The notes under the pieces: model-generated
Databases searched by the model: none
What the model was told of the DNA's origin: nothing
Seen by the model: the letters and a program-made list of their open reading frames with translations, nothing else
Translations under genes and position numbers: made by a program
In this document: piece by piece, positions 44,607 to 52,804 of the stretch
Layout of the letters: each line of letters begins with the position of its first letter
Position numbering within the stretch: the stretch's first letter is position 1
Source: an uncultured Pelagibacteraceae bacterium
Lineage (GTDB): Bacteria; Pseudomonadota; Alphaproteobacteria; Pelagibacterales; Pelagibacteraceae
Length of the DNA stretch: 62,464 nucleotides
Direction of reading: 5' to 3'
Assembly (NCBI GenBank): GCA_902596515.1
Contig: CACJUF010000006.1
Location: 1 to 62,464 of the forward strand

Positions 44607-45689
44607 ATGATCATGGTTCCTATAAAAGAAGCTCTCACCTTTGATGATGTAACTCTGATGCCCAAGTATTCTGAGATCTTACCCTCAGATGTTGATACTA
44701 GCATTAAATTTACAAATTATTTAAAATTAAAAATTCCTCTATTATCCTCAGCTATGGATACTGTTACTGAAAGCAAAATGGCTACCGCGATAGCGAAAGC
44801 AGGTGGGATAGGAATTATTCATAGAAATTTAGATATAAAAAAACAAATTCTTGAAATTAAAAAAGTAAAAAAACAAAAACTTTTAGTAGGTGCAGCTGTT
44901 GGGGCTGGACCAAGTGAATTTAAAAGAGCAGAGGCAATACTTAAAGAAAAAATTGATATGATTGTTGTTGATACTGCTCATGGACATACAAAAAAGGTCT
45001 CAGAAATAATTAAGTTTATCAAAAAAACAAAAGATAAAAAAACTGCTCTTTGCGCTGGAAATATTGCTACACCTGCTGCAGCTAAATTTTTGTTAAAGCT
45101 TGGTGTTGATGTTATTAAAGTTGGGATTGGACCCGGATCAATATGCACAACAAGATTAGTTGCAGGTATTGGTGTCCCACAACTTAGTGCAATACTAGAA
45201 GTTAGAAATGGAATAAAAAATAACAATGTAAAAATTATTTCTGATGGAGGGATAAAATACTCAGGTGATTTGGCAAAAGCATTCGCTGCTGGAGCAGACG
45301 CAGTTATGATTGGTTCATTATTTGCAGGGACAGATGAGGCACCAGGAAAATTAATTAGGAGAAATGGTAAATTATTTAAAAATTTTAGAGGCATGGGTTC
45401 AGTTGGTGCTATGAATAAAGGATCTGCAGATCGATACTTTCAATCAAAGCAAAAGGACTCGTCTAAATATGTGCCAGAAGGAGTAGAAGGATTTGCAAAA
45501 TATAAAGGCAAAGTTGATAATATAATTTTTAAATTAATTGGTGGATTAAGATCATCTATGGGATACTTAGGATCAAGACAAATTAAATATCTAAGAGATA
45601 AACCACAATTTGTTAAAATAACAAAAGCTGGTTTTTACGAAAGTATGGTCCATAATGTTGATATAGTTAAAAGTGATAATAAATACTAA
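44607..45689 (+). CDS. guaB: IMP dehydrogenase lacking the CBS domains
   Basis: Oxidises IMP to XMP, the committed GTP step. It is only 360 residues against about 490 for typical enzymes. The catalytic barrel is complete: 'EALTFDDVTLMPKYSEILPS', 'PLLSSAMDTVTES', 'GGIGIIHRNL', 'VDTAHGHTKKV', catalytic Cys180 in 'GPGSICTTR', 'ISDGGIKYSGDLAKAFAAGA' and 'FRGMGSVGAMNKGSADRYF'. Between 'IIHRNL' (70-75) and 'KLLVGAAVGAG' (91-101) a short lysine-rich linker replaces the two CBS modules. Adenine/guanine nucleotide allostery through CBS should be absent. It shares one base with a TPR gene that precedes guaA. Confidence 0.94.
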   Translation: MIMVPIKEALTFDDVTLMPKYSEILPSDVDTSIKFTNYLKLKIPLLSSAMDTVTESKMATAIAKAGGIGIIHRNLDIKKQILEIKKVKKQKLLVGAAVGAGPSEFKRAEAILKEKIDMIVVDTAHGHTKKVSEIIKFIKKTKDKKTALCAGNIATPAAAKFLLKLGVDVIKVGIGPGSICTTRLVAGIGVPQLSAILEVRNGIKNNNVKIISDGGIKYSGDLAKAFAAGADAVMIGSLFAGTDEAPGKLIRRNGKLFKNFRGMGSVGAMNKGSADRYFQSKQKDSSKYVPEGVEGFAKYKGKVDNIIFKLIGGLRSSMGYLGSRQIKYLRDKPQFVKITKAGFYESMVHNVDIVKSDNKY

Positions 45690-46126
45690 TGACAAAAATC
45701 TTTAAAATAATTGTTTTTTTTTATTTCTTAATTAATGTTTTTAATTTTTCGCTAGGTAGTGAAAATTTTTTCAATAAAGGTTTAGAACTTTATAATAAAA
45801 AAAAATTTGAAGACGCTCGATTTATGTTTGAAAGAAGTATTGTATTTAATCCAAAACACTCTAATTCATATTTATATTTAGCTAAAATTTACAATCAGGA
45901 AAAAAATCAAAAGAAAGAGGAAAAAAATTTAGAGGCAACTTTATTGATTGAACCAAATAATGAAGAAGCAATGTTAATGTTGATGAAAATAGCATTAGAA
46001 AAATCAAACTACTCTAAAGTAAAGAGTCTTTCAGAAGACTTTGTCAAAGTTTGCAAAAATTTATGTGATGAAAATAAAAGTATCTTAGATTCTTTAGCAA
46101 ACTTAGAACCCAAAAATGAGTCTTGA
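45689..46126 (+). CDS. Secreted or membrane-anchored TPR protein
   Basis: Unrecognised 145-residue protein with an N-terminal hydrophobic segment (about 5-22, signal peptide or anchor) followed by tetratricopeptide-like repeats: '[20 protein letters not shown]', '[18 protein letters not shown]' and '[20 protein letters not shown]'. TPR proteins scaffold other proteins; the partner is unknown. It is wedged between guaB (one-base overlap) and guaA (11-nt overlap), so it is co-expressed with GMP synthesis. Whether that has meaning is unclear. Confidence 0.75.
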   Translation: MTKIFKIIVFFYFLINVFNFSLGSENFFNKGLELYNKKKFEDARFMFERSIVFNPKHSNSYLYLAKIYNQEKNQKKEEKNLEATLLIEPNNEEAMLMLMKIALEKSNYSKVKSLSEDFVKVCKNLCDENKSILDSLANLEPKNES

Positions 46127-47678
46127 TCAAAATTTGAATAAGATTTTAATTGTTGATTTTGGTTCACAATTTACACAGTTAATAGCAAGACGAGTTAGAG
46201 AATTAGGAGTTTTTTCTGAGATAGTAAGTCACAAAAAAATTAAAAGTAAAAATATCAATAACACGATCAAAGGCATTATTCTATCTGGTGGTCCTTTAAA
46301 TGTTTATCAAATTGATAAATACTCCTTCGATAAAAAAATAATCCAAAAAGGTGTTCCAGTTTTAGGTATTTGTTTTGGGCATCAAATAATATCTAAATTA
46401 AATGGTGGAAAAGTGAAACAATCTAAACATAGAGAGTTTGGTTTAGCTAATATTACAAAAAAAAATAACAGTCTTTTAATTAAAAATTTATTTAAGAAAA
46501 AAAATTCAATTAAAGTTTGGATGAGTCACGCTGATCAAGTTTCAAAATTACCCAAAAATTTTAAGGTAATTGCCTCCAGCCAGAATTCTAAATTTGCAGT
46601 AGTTGAAAATAAATTTAGAAATTATTATGGAGTCCAATTTCATCCAGAGGTGACCCACACAGAAAATGGAAAAAAACTAATAAGTAATTTTATATTCTTA
46701 ATATGTAAAATGAGAAGAAATTGGTCTTCTAAAGATCAAAAAATAAAATTGATAAAAGATGCAAGACAAATGGTAGGAAATAATAAAGTCATTTGTGCTT
46801 TATCCGGTGGAGTAGATAGTAGCGTAGTTGCACAATTATTAAATAAAGCCATTGGTAAAAATTTACACTGTATTTTTGTTAACACCGGGCTCTTAAGAAA
46901 GAATGAGGAAAAACAAGTTGTTGCAACATTTAAAAAAAGATTAAAGATTAATCTTACATACGTGAATGCTGAGAAAGAGTTTTTAAGAAAATTATCAAAT
47001 ATTTCAGATCCTGAAAAGAAAAGAAAGATAATAGGAAACTTATTTGTAAAAATATTTGAGCGTTATGCTAAAAAAATTAAAAATGTAAAATTTTTGGCTC
47101 AAGGAACTCTTTACCCTGACTTAATCGAAAGTAAATCAGTTACTGGTAGTCAAACATCGAAAATTAAATCTCACCATAATGTTGGAGGTCTACCCAAAAA
47201 AATGAAACTTAAACTAGTAGAGCCATTAAAATTTTTATTCAAGGACGAGGTTAGGAAACTTGGATTAGAACTCAATTTAAGCAGAGAAATTATTTCTCGT
47301 CATCCTTTTCCAGGACCTGGACTAGCAATACGAATGCCAGGAATAATAACCAAAGAAAAAATTAATATTTTAAAAGAGGCTGATCATTATTTTATTCAAG
47401 CTTTGAGAGATCACAATCTATATCATAAAATTTGGCAAGCTTATGCAGCTTTACTTCCAGTTAAAACAGTTGGTGTAATGGGTGATAATAGAACTTACGA
47501 GTATTTGTGTTTGCTTAGAGCAATAACATCTGAAGATGGTATGACAGCAGATTTTTATGAATTTAAAAAATCATTTATACAAGAAATTTCAAATAAAATA
47601 GTGAATAGTATTAGAGGGATTAATAGAGTAGTTTACGATATAACTTCGAAACCACCGAGTACAATCGAATTAGAGTAA
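46116..47678 (+). CDS. guaA: GMP synthase (glutamine-hydrolysing)
   Basis: Converts XMP to GMP. The 520-residue protein has a class I glutamine amidotransferase domain with Cys86 in 'LGICFGHQ', His176 and Glu178 in 'QFHPEVTHT', then the ATP pyrophosphatase domain with PP-loop SGGVDSS (230-236), and the dimerisation domain ending '[16 protein letters not shown]'. Normal length. It overlaps the TPR gene and abuts panB with no gap. Confidence 0.97.
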   Translation: MSLDQNLNKILIVDFGSQFTQLIARRVRELGVFSEIVSHKKIKSKNINNTIKGIILSGGPLNVYQIDKYSFDKKIIQKGVPVLGICFGHQIISKLNGGKVKQSKHREFGLANITKKNNSLLIKNLFKKKNSIKVWMSHADQVSKLPKNFKVIASSQNSKFAVVENKFRNYYGVQFHPEVTHTENGKKLISNFIFLICKMRRNWSSKDQKIKLIKDARQMVGNNKVICALSGGVDSSVVAQLLNKAIGKNLHCIFVNTGLLRKNEEKQVVATFKKRLKINLTYVNAEKEFLRKLSNISDPEKKRKIIGNLFVKIFERYAKKIKNVKFLAQGTLYPDLIESKSVTGSQTSKIKSHHNVGGLPKKMKLKLVEPLKFLFKDEVRKLGLELNLSREIISRHPFPGPGLAIRMPGIITKEKINILKEADHYFIQALRDHNLYHKIWQAYAALLPVKTVGVMGDNRTYEYLCLLRAITSEDGMTADFYEFKKSFIQEISNKIVNSIRGINRVVYDITSKPPSTIELE

Positions 47679-48458
47679 ATGAATAAAAAGATTAAAAAAA
47701 TTCTTAATAAAAAGAATAAATCAAAAATTATTTGTCTTACGGCATACTCCAAAAATGTTGCCACAATCCTTGATAAACATTGTGATTTAGTATTGGTTGG
47801 GGACTCATTAGGATCAGTTTTGTATAACTTTAAGTCCACTAAGCAAGTGACTTTAGAAACCATGATTAATCATTCTAAAAGTGTCAGACTTGGTATTAAG
47901 AAATCATTAATGGTTGTTGATATGCCTTATAATACATATCGAAATCCAAGCGAAGCTTTGAAGAATTCAAGATTGGTTATGAAAGAAACCAAATGTGATG
48001 CTGTTAAGTTAGAAGGGGGAAAAAAGATAATTCCTATCGTTAAAAGATTAATTAAAAATAAAATACCAGTTATGGGACATGTTGGAATATTACCTCAGAC
48101 AGATAAAAAATTTACCTTCAAGGGGAAAAAACTAAAGGAAAGTGAGAGATTACTTAAAGACACTAAACTTTTAGAAAATGCTGGAGTTTTTTCGATTGTA
48201 TTAGAATGTGTAGAAACAAAATTATCAAAGAAAATTTCTAGCCATATAAAGATTCCAACAATAGGAATTGGTTCTTCAGTCAATTGTGATGGTCAAGTTT
48301 TAGTAATTGATGACTTAACAGGATTAAGTCAAAGTAAATTAAAATTTGTTAAAAAATTTGTTGATATAACAAAGTTGATCGAAAATGGTGTGAAAAAATT
48401 TAAATCTGAAGTATTAAAAAAACAATTTCCTAAAGCTAAACATTCTTTTTCAAAATGA
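47679..48458 (+). CDS. panB: 3-methyl-2-oxobutanoate hydroxymethyltransferase
   Basis: First committed pantothenate step, adding a hydroxymethyl group from methylene-THF to 2-oxoisovalerate. The 259-residue protein has 'ICLTAYSKNVATILDKHCDL', 'LVGDSLGSVLYNF', 'MVVDMPYNTYRNP', 'AVKLEGGKKII', 'PVMGHVGILPQT', 'VLECVETKLSKKIS' and 'PTIGIGSSVNCDGQVLVIDD', the expected Mg and substrate motifs. It abuts guaA and overlaps the next gene by 4 nt. panC, panD and panE are not in the window, so the pathway may be partial. Confidence 0.92.
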   Translation: MNKKIKKILNKKNKSKIICLTAYSKNVATILDKHCDLVLVGDSLGSVLYNFKSTKQVTLETMINHSKSVRLGIKKSLMVVDMPYNTYRNPSEALKNSRLVMKETKCDAVKLEGGKKIIPIVKRLIKNKIPVMGHVGILPQTDKKFTFKGKKLKESERLLKDTKLLENAGVFSIVLECVETKLSKKISSHIKIPTIGIGSSVNCDGQVLVIDDLTGLSQSKLKFVKKFVDITKLIENGVKKFKSEVLKKQFPKAKHSFSK

Positions 48459-49198
48459 AACTGAATAAAATAGAGCCAAAATTTATAAAAAAAAATAATC
48501 CAAGAATAGGTTTAATAACTTTAGCTAGTGATTTTAGAATTGAAAAAGATTTTAACGATATAATTTATGGGAAAGATATAGATTTATATTCAAATAGAAT
48601 AAATTGCTACAATCCTCTTACTAATGAAACTTTGAAAAAAATGGCAGATGATATTCCTGAAGTAACCAAAAATATTTTACCAGATCAAAAATTAGATTGT
48701 GTTGCTTATGGATGTACATCAGGAACTATTGCTGCAGGATATCAATCAATCTATGAAAAAGTAAATTTAGTAAAACCTAATACAAAAGTAACAACACCTA
48801 TTACTTCTGCTATAAATGCTCTTAAAACGCTTAAGATAAATAAGGTTTCAATATTTACTCCATACACCGACGAGATTAATCAGTCAGTTATCAATTATTT
48901 TAAAAATGAAAAAATAGAAATTTCTGAATTATCTTATTTTGATATAGCTTCTGATTTAGATATAGGCAAAGTTGATCCACAACATTTATTTGATGTTTTA
49001 GTTAAACAAGATTTGTCAAATAGTGATGCTTTATTTATATCTTGCACAGCACTCCCAGTATTATCAATTATAAATGACATCGAAAAAAAACTAGGCAAGG
49101 TAATATTATCAAGTAATCAAACATTAATTTGGGACACACTGAAACAAATTGATAATCAAAATAAGGTTGATGGTTATGGGGTGTTGTTTAATAATTAG
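48455..49198 (+). CDS. Asp/Glu racemase superfamily protein, EutA/maleate isomerase-like
   Basis: Two-cysteine racemase-fold protein of 247 residues. Cys87 in 'VAYGCTSGTIAAG' and Cys197 in 'LFISCTALPVLSI' are the expected catalytic pair of the arylmalonate decarboxylase / maleate cis-trans isomerase group, which includes EutA of ectoine utilisation clusters. 'GLITLASDFRIEKDFN' at the N-terminus and 'LSSNQTLIWDTLKQ' at the C-terminus fit that group. It is one base from the EutD/DoeA-like gene, which strengthens the ectoine-type reading. Exact substrate not determinable. Confidence 0.75.
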   Translation: MKLNKIEPKFIKKNNPRIGLITLASDFRIEKDFNDIIYGKDIDLYSNRINCYNPLTNETLKKMADDIPEVTKNILPDQKLDCVAYGCTSGTIAAGYQSIYEKVNLVKPNTKVTTPITSAINALKTLKINKVSIFTPYTDEINQSVINYFKNEKIEISELSYFDIASDLDIGKVDPQHLFDVLVKQDLSNSDALFISCTALPVLSIINDIEKKLGKVILSSNQTLIWDTLKQIDNQNKVDGYGVLFNN

Positions 49199-50371
49199 TT
49201 GATGAATTTTTCAATTGAAGAGTACAAATCTAGATTAAAAAAAGTTCAAAATTCAATGCAAGATAAAGGTATTGAAATTTTGATTTCACAAGACCCTTCA
49301 AATATGAATTATCTAACTGGCTATGATGCATGGTCTTTTTATTATGCACAATGTGTGATTGTTCATGCAAATGCTGATGAACCGATTTGTTTTGTTAGAG
49401 ATCAAGATGCTGGTGGCGCTTATATAAAAACTTATTTGAAAGATGAAAATATTGTTAAGTATCATGAAAAATATATTCACACTTGGCCACTACATCCTTA
49501 CGATGCTTTAGTAGATTTAATAAAGGAAAAAAAATGGGATAAATTATCTATAGGCGTTGAAATGGATAGTCATTATTTTACCGCTTATTGTTATGAAAAA
49601 ATAAAACAAGGATTACCCAATGCAAAATTGTTAGATAGCAAACGATTAGTAAATTGGGTTAGATTTATTAAGTCAGAAGCTGAAATAAAATATATGAAAG
49701 CAGCTGCACAGATCACTCAACTTGGTATGAAAAAAGCATTTGAGACTATTAATCCAGGTGTAAGACAATGTGATGCTGTTTCAGAGATATGGTCAACTTT
49801 AGTAAAAGGAACCTCAGAATTTGGAGGGGATTATGCTTCAATAGTGCCAATGCTTCCAACTGGAAAAGGAACCTCTGCATCCCATTTAACTTGGACTGAG
49901 GATAAATTTGTTGAAGGTGAAGCTACTATTATAGAGTTATCTGGCGTTAATAAAAAGTATCATTGTCCAATGGCCAGAACAGTTTTACTTGGAAAGCCCG
50001 ATCAAAAAAAAATTGATACCATGAAAAAAACTAACGAGGCACTGCAAGCGGGTATAGATAAAGTTAAAGCAGGAAATACAGCTGATGATGTTGCACAAGC
50101 TTTTTGGAAGATATTAGATAAATATAAAATTGAGAAAACTTCAAGAACTGGCTATTCAATTGGGATAGGCTATCCTCCTGACTGGGGCGAACATACTTTA
50201 AATATATCAAAAGGTGACAAAACATTATTACAGCCCAACGTTACCTTTCATATGATTGCAGTAATGCAATTTGGAAATTGGGGAGTGGAAGCTTCTGAAG
50301 CAATTAGAGTAACTGATAAAGGTTCAGAATTATTTTGTAATTTCTCAAGAGAACTTCACGTTAAAAGCTAA
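49199..50371 (+). CDS. M24-family hydrolase, ectoine hydrolase (EutD/DoeA)-like
   Basis: Creatinase/aminopeptidase P fold, 390 residues. The N-terminal domain has 'QDPSNMNYLTGYDAWSFYYA' and 'PICFVRDQDAGGAYI', and the pita-bread domain has 'LLPTGKGTSASHLTW'-like 'MLPTGKGTSASHLTWTED', 'ATIIELSGVNKKYHCPMART' and 'VTFHMIAVMQFGNWGVEASE'. The aspartate metal ligands of aminopeptidases are missing (positions replaced in 'IELSG' and 'HCPMA'), as in creatinase and ectoine hydrolases. 'TGYDAWSFY' resembles EutD/DoeA. The start shown is TTGATGATG-like; an ATG at 49202 is adjacent. Substrate could be ectoine or another cyclic or amidino solute. Confidence 0.75.
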   Translation: MMNFSIEEYKSRLKKVQNSMQDKGIEILISQDPSNMNYLTGYDAWSFYYAQCVIVHANADEPICFVRDQDAGGAYIKTYLKDENIVKYHEKYIHTWPLHPYDALVDLIKEKKWDKLSIGVEMDSHYFTAYCYEKIKQGLPNAKLLDSKRLVNWVRFIKSEAEIKYMKAAAQITQLGMKKAFETINPGVRQCDAVSEIWSTLVKGTSEFGGDYASIVPMLPTGKGTSASHLTWTEDKFVEGEATIIELSGVNKKYHCPMARTVLLGKPDQKKIDTMKKTNEALQAGIDKVKAGNTADDVAQAFWKILDKYKIEKTSRTGYSIGIGYPPDWGEHTLNISKGDKTLLQPNVTFHMIAVMQFGNWGVEASEAIRVTDKGSELFCNFSRELHVKS

Positions 50372-50422
50372 TTATTAGAGGTTGATATTTATTCTTACAA
50401 ATGTTTTAAAGTTCCTTAAATT

Positions 50423-51508
50423 ATGGCATCAAAAAAAGATTTCGTTAAATTTGATAAAGTCGATAAAAGCTATGACGGTAAAGTCTTAGTCGTCAAAGAC
50501 CTTCAATTAGATATAGCTGAGGGAGAATTCATTACAATGTTGGGACCCTCTGGTTCTGGTAAAACAACTTGCTTAATGATGTTAGCAGGTTTTGAAACTC
50601 CAACTAATGGTGAAATTTATTTAGATGGTAAAGCAATATCCAGCATCCCCCCTCATAAAAGAGGTATTGGAATGGTGTTTCAAAATTATGCATTATTCCC
50701 GCACATGACAGTGTATGAAAATTTAGCTTTTCCATTAAGAGTGAGGAAAATTCCAAAAGATGAAGCTGATAAAAAAATTGATAAAGCATTATCAATGGTA
50801 TCCCTACAAGGGTTTGCTGCAAGGATGCCAGGTCAATTGTCAGGTGGACAACAACAAAGGGTAGCCGTTGCAAGATCATTGGTGTTTGATCCACAATTAG
50901 TTTTAATGGATGAACCTTTGGGTGCTCTGGATAAAAATTTAAGAGAAAGTATGCAATATGAGATTAAACATATTCATGAAAGCATTGGTGTGACAGTTGT
51001 TTACGTTACACATGATCAAAGTGAAGCTTTGACGATGTCCAATCGTATTGCAGTATTTAATGATGGTAAAGTTCAACAACTTTCAAGTCCTGATGAATTA
51101 TATGAGAAACCTGTAAATTCATTTGTCGCTGAGTTTATTGGAGAGAATAATACTTTTGGTGGTGAAGTTTCAGATATTTCTGGAGGAAAGTGTAAAGTAA
51201 AATTAGCAAATGCAGAAATACTAGCTAATCCAATCTCAGTCAAAGGTAAAGGAGAGCGAACTACTGTTTCTTTAAGACCAGAAAGAGCTTTGATTAATCC
51301 AAGTACAAAAATGGATAATCTTCACAAAGGAAAAATAGAAGAAGTAATTTATCACGGGGACCATACAAGAGTAAGAATAAATCTTTTAGGCAATCCAGAG
51401 TTTATTTTAAAAGTTCCAAATAGCTCATCTAACTTAGATATTAAACTTGGTAACGAGATTAATATCGGATGGAACAGTGATGACGCTCGGGCACTTGACC
51501 CAAAATAG
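50423..51508 (+). CDS. potA: ABC transporter ATP-binding protein, PotA-like
   Basis: Cytoplasmic ATPase of a spermidine/putrescine-type importer. The 361-residue protein has Walker A GPSGSGKTT near residue 41, 'MVFQNYALFPHMTVYEN', signature 'LSGGQQQRVAVARSL', Walker B 'LVLMDEPLGALDK', switch His in 'VYVTHDQSEALTM', and a C-terminal TOBE regulatory domain ('VSLRPERALINPS', 'EEVIYHGDHTRVRINL'). Normal for PotA. Followed by the binding protein and two permeases. The gap before it holds TTGATA and TTTAAA, a weak promoter. Confidence 0.92.
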   Translation: MASKKDFVKFDKVDKSYDGKVLVVKDLQLDIAEGEFITMLGPSGSGKTTCLMMLAGFETPTNGEIYLDGKAISSIPPHKRGIGMVFQNYALFPHMTVYENLAFPLRVRKIPKDEADKKIDKALSMVSLQGFAARMPGQLSGGQQQRVAVARSLVFDPQLVLMDEPLGALDKNLRESMQYEIKHIHESIGVTVVYVTHDQSEALTMSNRIAVFNDGKVQQLSSPDELYEKPVNSFVAEFIGENNTFGGEVSDISGGKCKVKLANAEILANPISVKGKGERTTVSLRPERALINPSTKMDNLHKGKIEEVIYHGDHTRVRINLLGNPEFILKVPNSSSNLDIKLGNEINIGWNSDDARALDPK

Positions 51509-51547
51509 ACATCCCACAATTATTGAATAAGTAGATAAAAAGGGTTG

Positions 51548-51576
51548 TTGACTCTCTTCCCTGAAGTTGTTTTAAT
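51548..51576 (+). promoter_or_regulatory. Sigma-70 promoter of the binding-protein gene
   Basis: TTGACT (51548-51553), 17-nt spacer, TTTAAT (51571-51576): each box is one base from consensus. The predicted start near 51583 leaves a leader of about 24 nt. It gives the binding protein its own promoter inside the transporter cluster. Confidence 0.75.
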
Positions 51577-51582
51577 TAGTTT

Positions 51583-51602
51583 TTTAAACGTTTAAACGGA
51601 GG
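51583..51602 (+). promoter_or_regulatory. Palindrome and ribosome binding site before the binding-protein gene
   Basis: TTTAAACGTTTAAA (51583-51596) is a 14-bp perfect palindrome at the predicted transcription start, followed by the full Shine-Dalgarno GGAGG (51598-51602), 4 nt before the ATG at 51607. The palindrome could be an operator. Confidence 0.65.
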
Positions 51603-51606
51603 AAAA

Positions 51607-52734
51607 ATGAAAAAACTAAGTAAAATATTACTAGCTATTTCTTTTGTACTTTCACTAACTACTTCAGCATTTGCAACAACAGTAACTGCAGTGTCTTGGG
51701 GTGGGGCTTATACTGAGTCTCAAAAGTTAGGTTATGGTGATCCTACTGCTAAAAAACTAGGCATTAACATTGCTTGGGTTGATTATTCAGGTGGTTTATC
51801 AGAAATCAAAGCACAAAAAGAAGCTGGAAAGATCACGTGGGATATAATGGACGTGTTCGCAATGGATACTATTACTGGATGTGATGAAGGATTATTTGTT
51901 GAATTTGATTTTGACAAAGACTTCCCACCAGCTCCAGATGGAACTCCAGCAAGTAAAGATTTCTTTACTGCAATGCCAAGTAAATGTGCTGTAGGAAATA
52001 TTTTATATTCTTGGAACTACGCTTATAACACTGAAAACGTTAAAGGTACTCCAAAGACTATCAAAGATTTCTTTAACACAAAGAAATTCCCTGGAAAAAG
52101 AGCTATCTACAAAAGCGCTTTAACTAATTTAGAGATCGCTTTAGCTGCAGATGGTATTAAGCCAGGTAAAGGCGGAGCAAAAATCTACAAAGCTTTAGAA
52201 ACAGAAAAAGGTGTTGAAAGAGCAATGAATAAGATCAAAAAATTATGTACAGATCCACAAGGTGGATGTGTATTTTGGTCTGCAGGTGCTCAACCACCAG
52301 AACTGTTAGTATCAGGTGAAGTAGTAATGGCTACTGGTTGGAATGGTAGATTCTTCAATGCAGAAATTGGAGAAGGTGCACCAATCAAACAAGTTTGGGA
52401 CGGCCAAGGTCTTGATTACGAATATTTCGTACAAGTCAAAGGTGGACCAAACGACTCTAATGGTATGGCTAAAAAAGCTTTAGCTATGATGACTAGTTCT
52501 GAAATGTTAGCAGGAAGTGCTAAATACATTGCATATGCTCCTTGGAGAAAATCTTCAATTGGTATTATGGAAAAAGGTGAGCCTTGGTATAAAGATGGTA
52601 AGACTAACATGGTACCACAAATGCCAACTGCACCGGCTAACACTAAAAACTACTTCCTAGTAGATCCAATTTTCTGGGCTGATAACGGAACAGAGCTTGG
52701 TGAAAAATGGGAAGCTATGAAAGCTGGTCTATAA
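51607..52734 (+). CDS. potD: Periplasmic solute-binding protein, PotD-like
   Basis: Secreted receptor of the importer, 375 residues. Signal peptide 'MKKLSKILLAISFVLSLTTS' continues to AFA (residue 23). The mature part starts 'TTVTAVSWGGAYTESQKLGY' and has 'DIMDVFAMDTITGCDEGLFV', 'SWNYAYNTENVKGTPKTIKD', 'FPGKRAIYKSALTNLEIALA' and 'VFWSAGAQPPELLVSGEVVM', the fold of polyamine or opine-type binding proteins. Own promoter, GGAGG ribosome site and a terminator right after it imply very high expression, as expected for a SAR11 scavenger receptor. Ligand (polyamine, guanidino compound or another amine) is not determinable. Confidence 0.88.
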   Translation: MKKLSKILLAISFVLSLTTSAFATTVTAVSWGGAYTESQKLGYGDPTAKKLGINIAWVDYSGGLSEIKAQKEAGKITWDIMDVFAMDTITGCDEGLFVEFDFDKDFPPAPDGTPASKDFFTAMPSKCAVGNILYSWNYAYNTENVKGTPKTIKDFFNTKKFPGKRAIYKSALTNLEIALAADGIKPGKGGAKIYKALETEKGVERAMNKIKKLCTDPQGGCVFWSAGAQPPELLVSGEVVMATGWNGRFFNAEIGEGAPIKQVWDGQGLDYEYFVQVKGGPNDSNGMAKKALAMMTSSEMLAGSAKYIAYAPWRKSSIGIMEKGEPWYKDGKTNMVPQMPTAPANTKNYFLVDPIFWADNGTELGEKWEAMKAGL

Positions 52735-52771
52735 TTTAAGTTTTAAAGAACTAAATTATATATTATAATTT

Positions 52772-52800
52772 AAGGGCGGTTATTTATAACCGCCCTTTTT
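52772..52800 (+). terminator. Rho-independent terminator inside the pot operon
   Basis: AAGGGCGGTTA (52772-52782) pairs with TAACCGCCCTT (52787-52797) around TTTA, followed by T residues to 52800. It stands 37 nt after the binding-protein stop and only 5 nt before the first permease ATG at 52805, so it can cut expression of the permeases relative to the binding protein. Confidence 0.9.
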
Positions 52801-52804
52801 ATTT

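Noticed and set aside
44978..45394. 138-residue open frame antisense to guaB
   Set aside because: Shadow of the strongly conserved IMPDH frame with no independent support.
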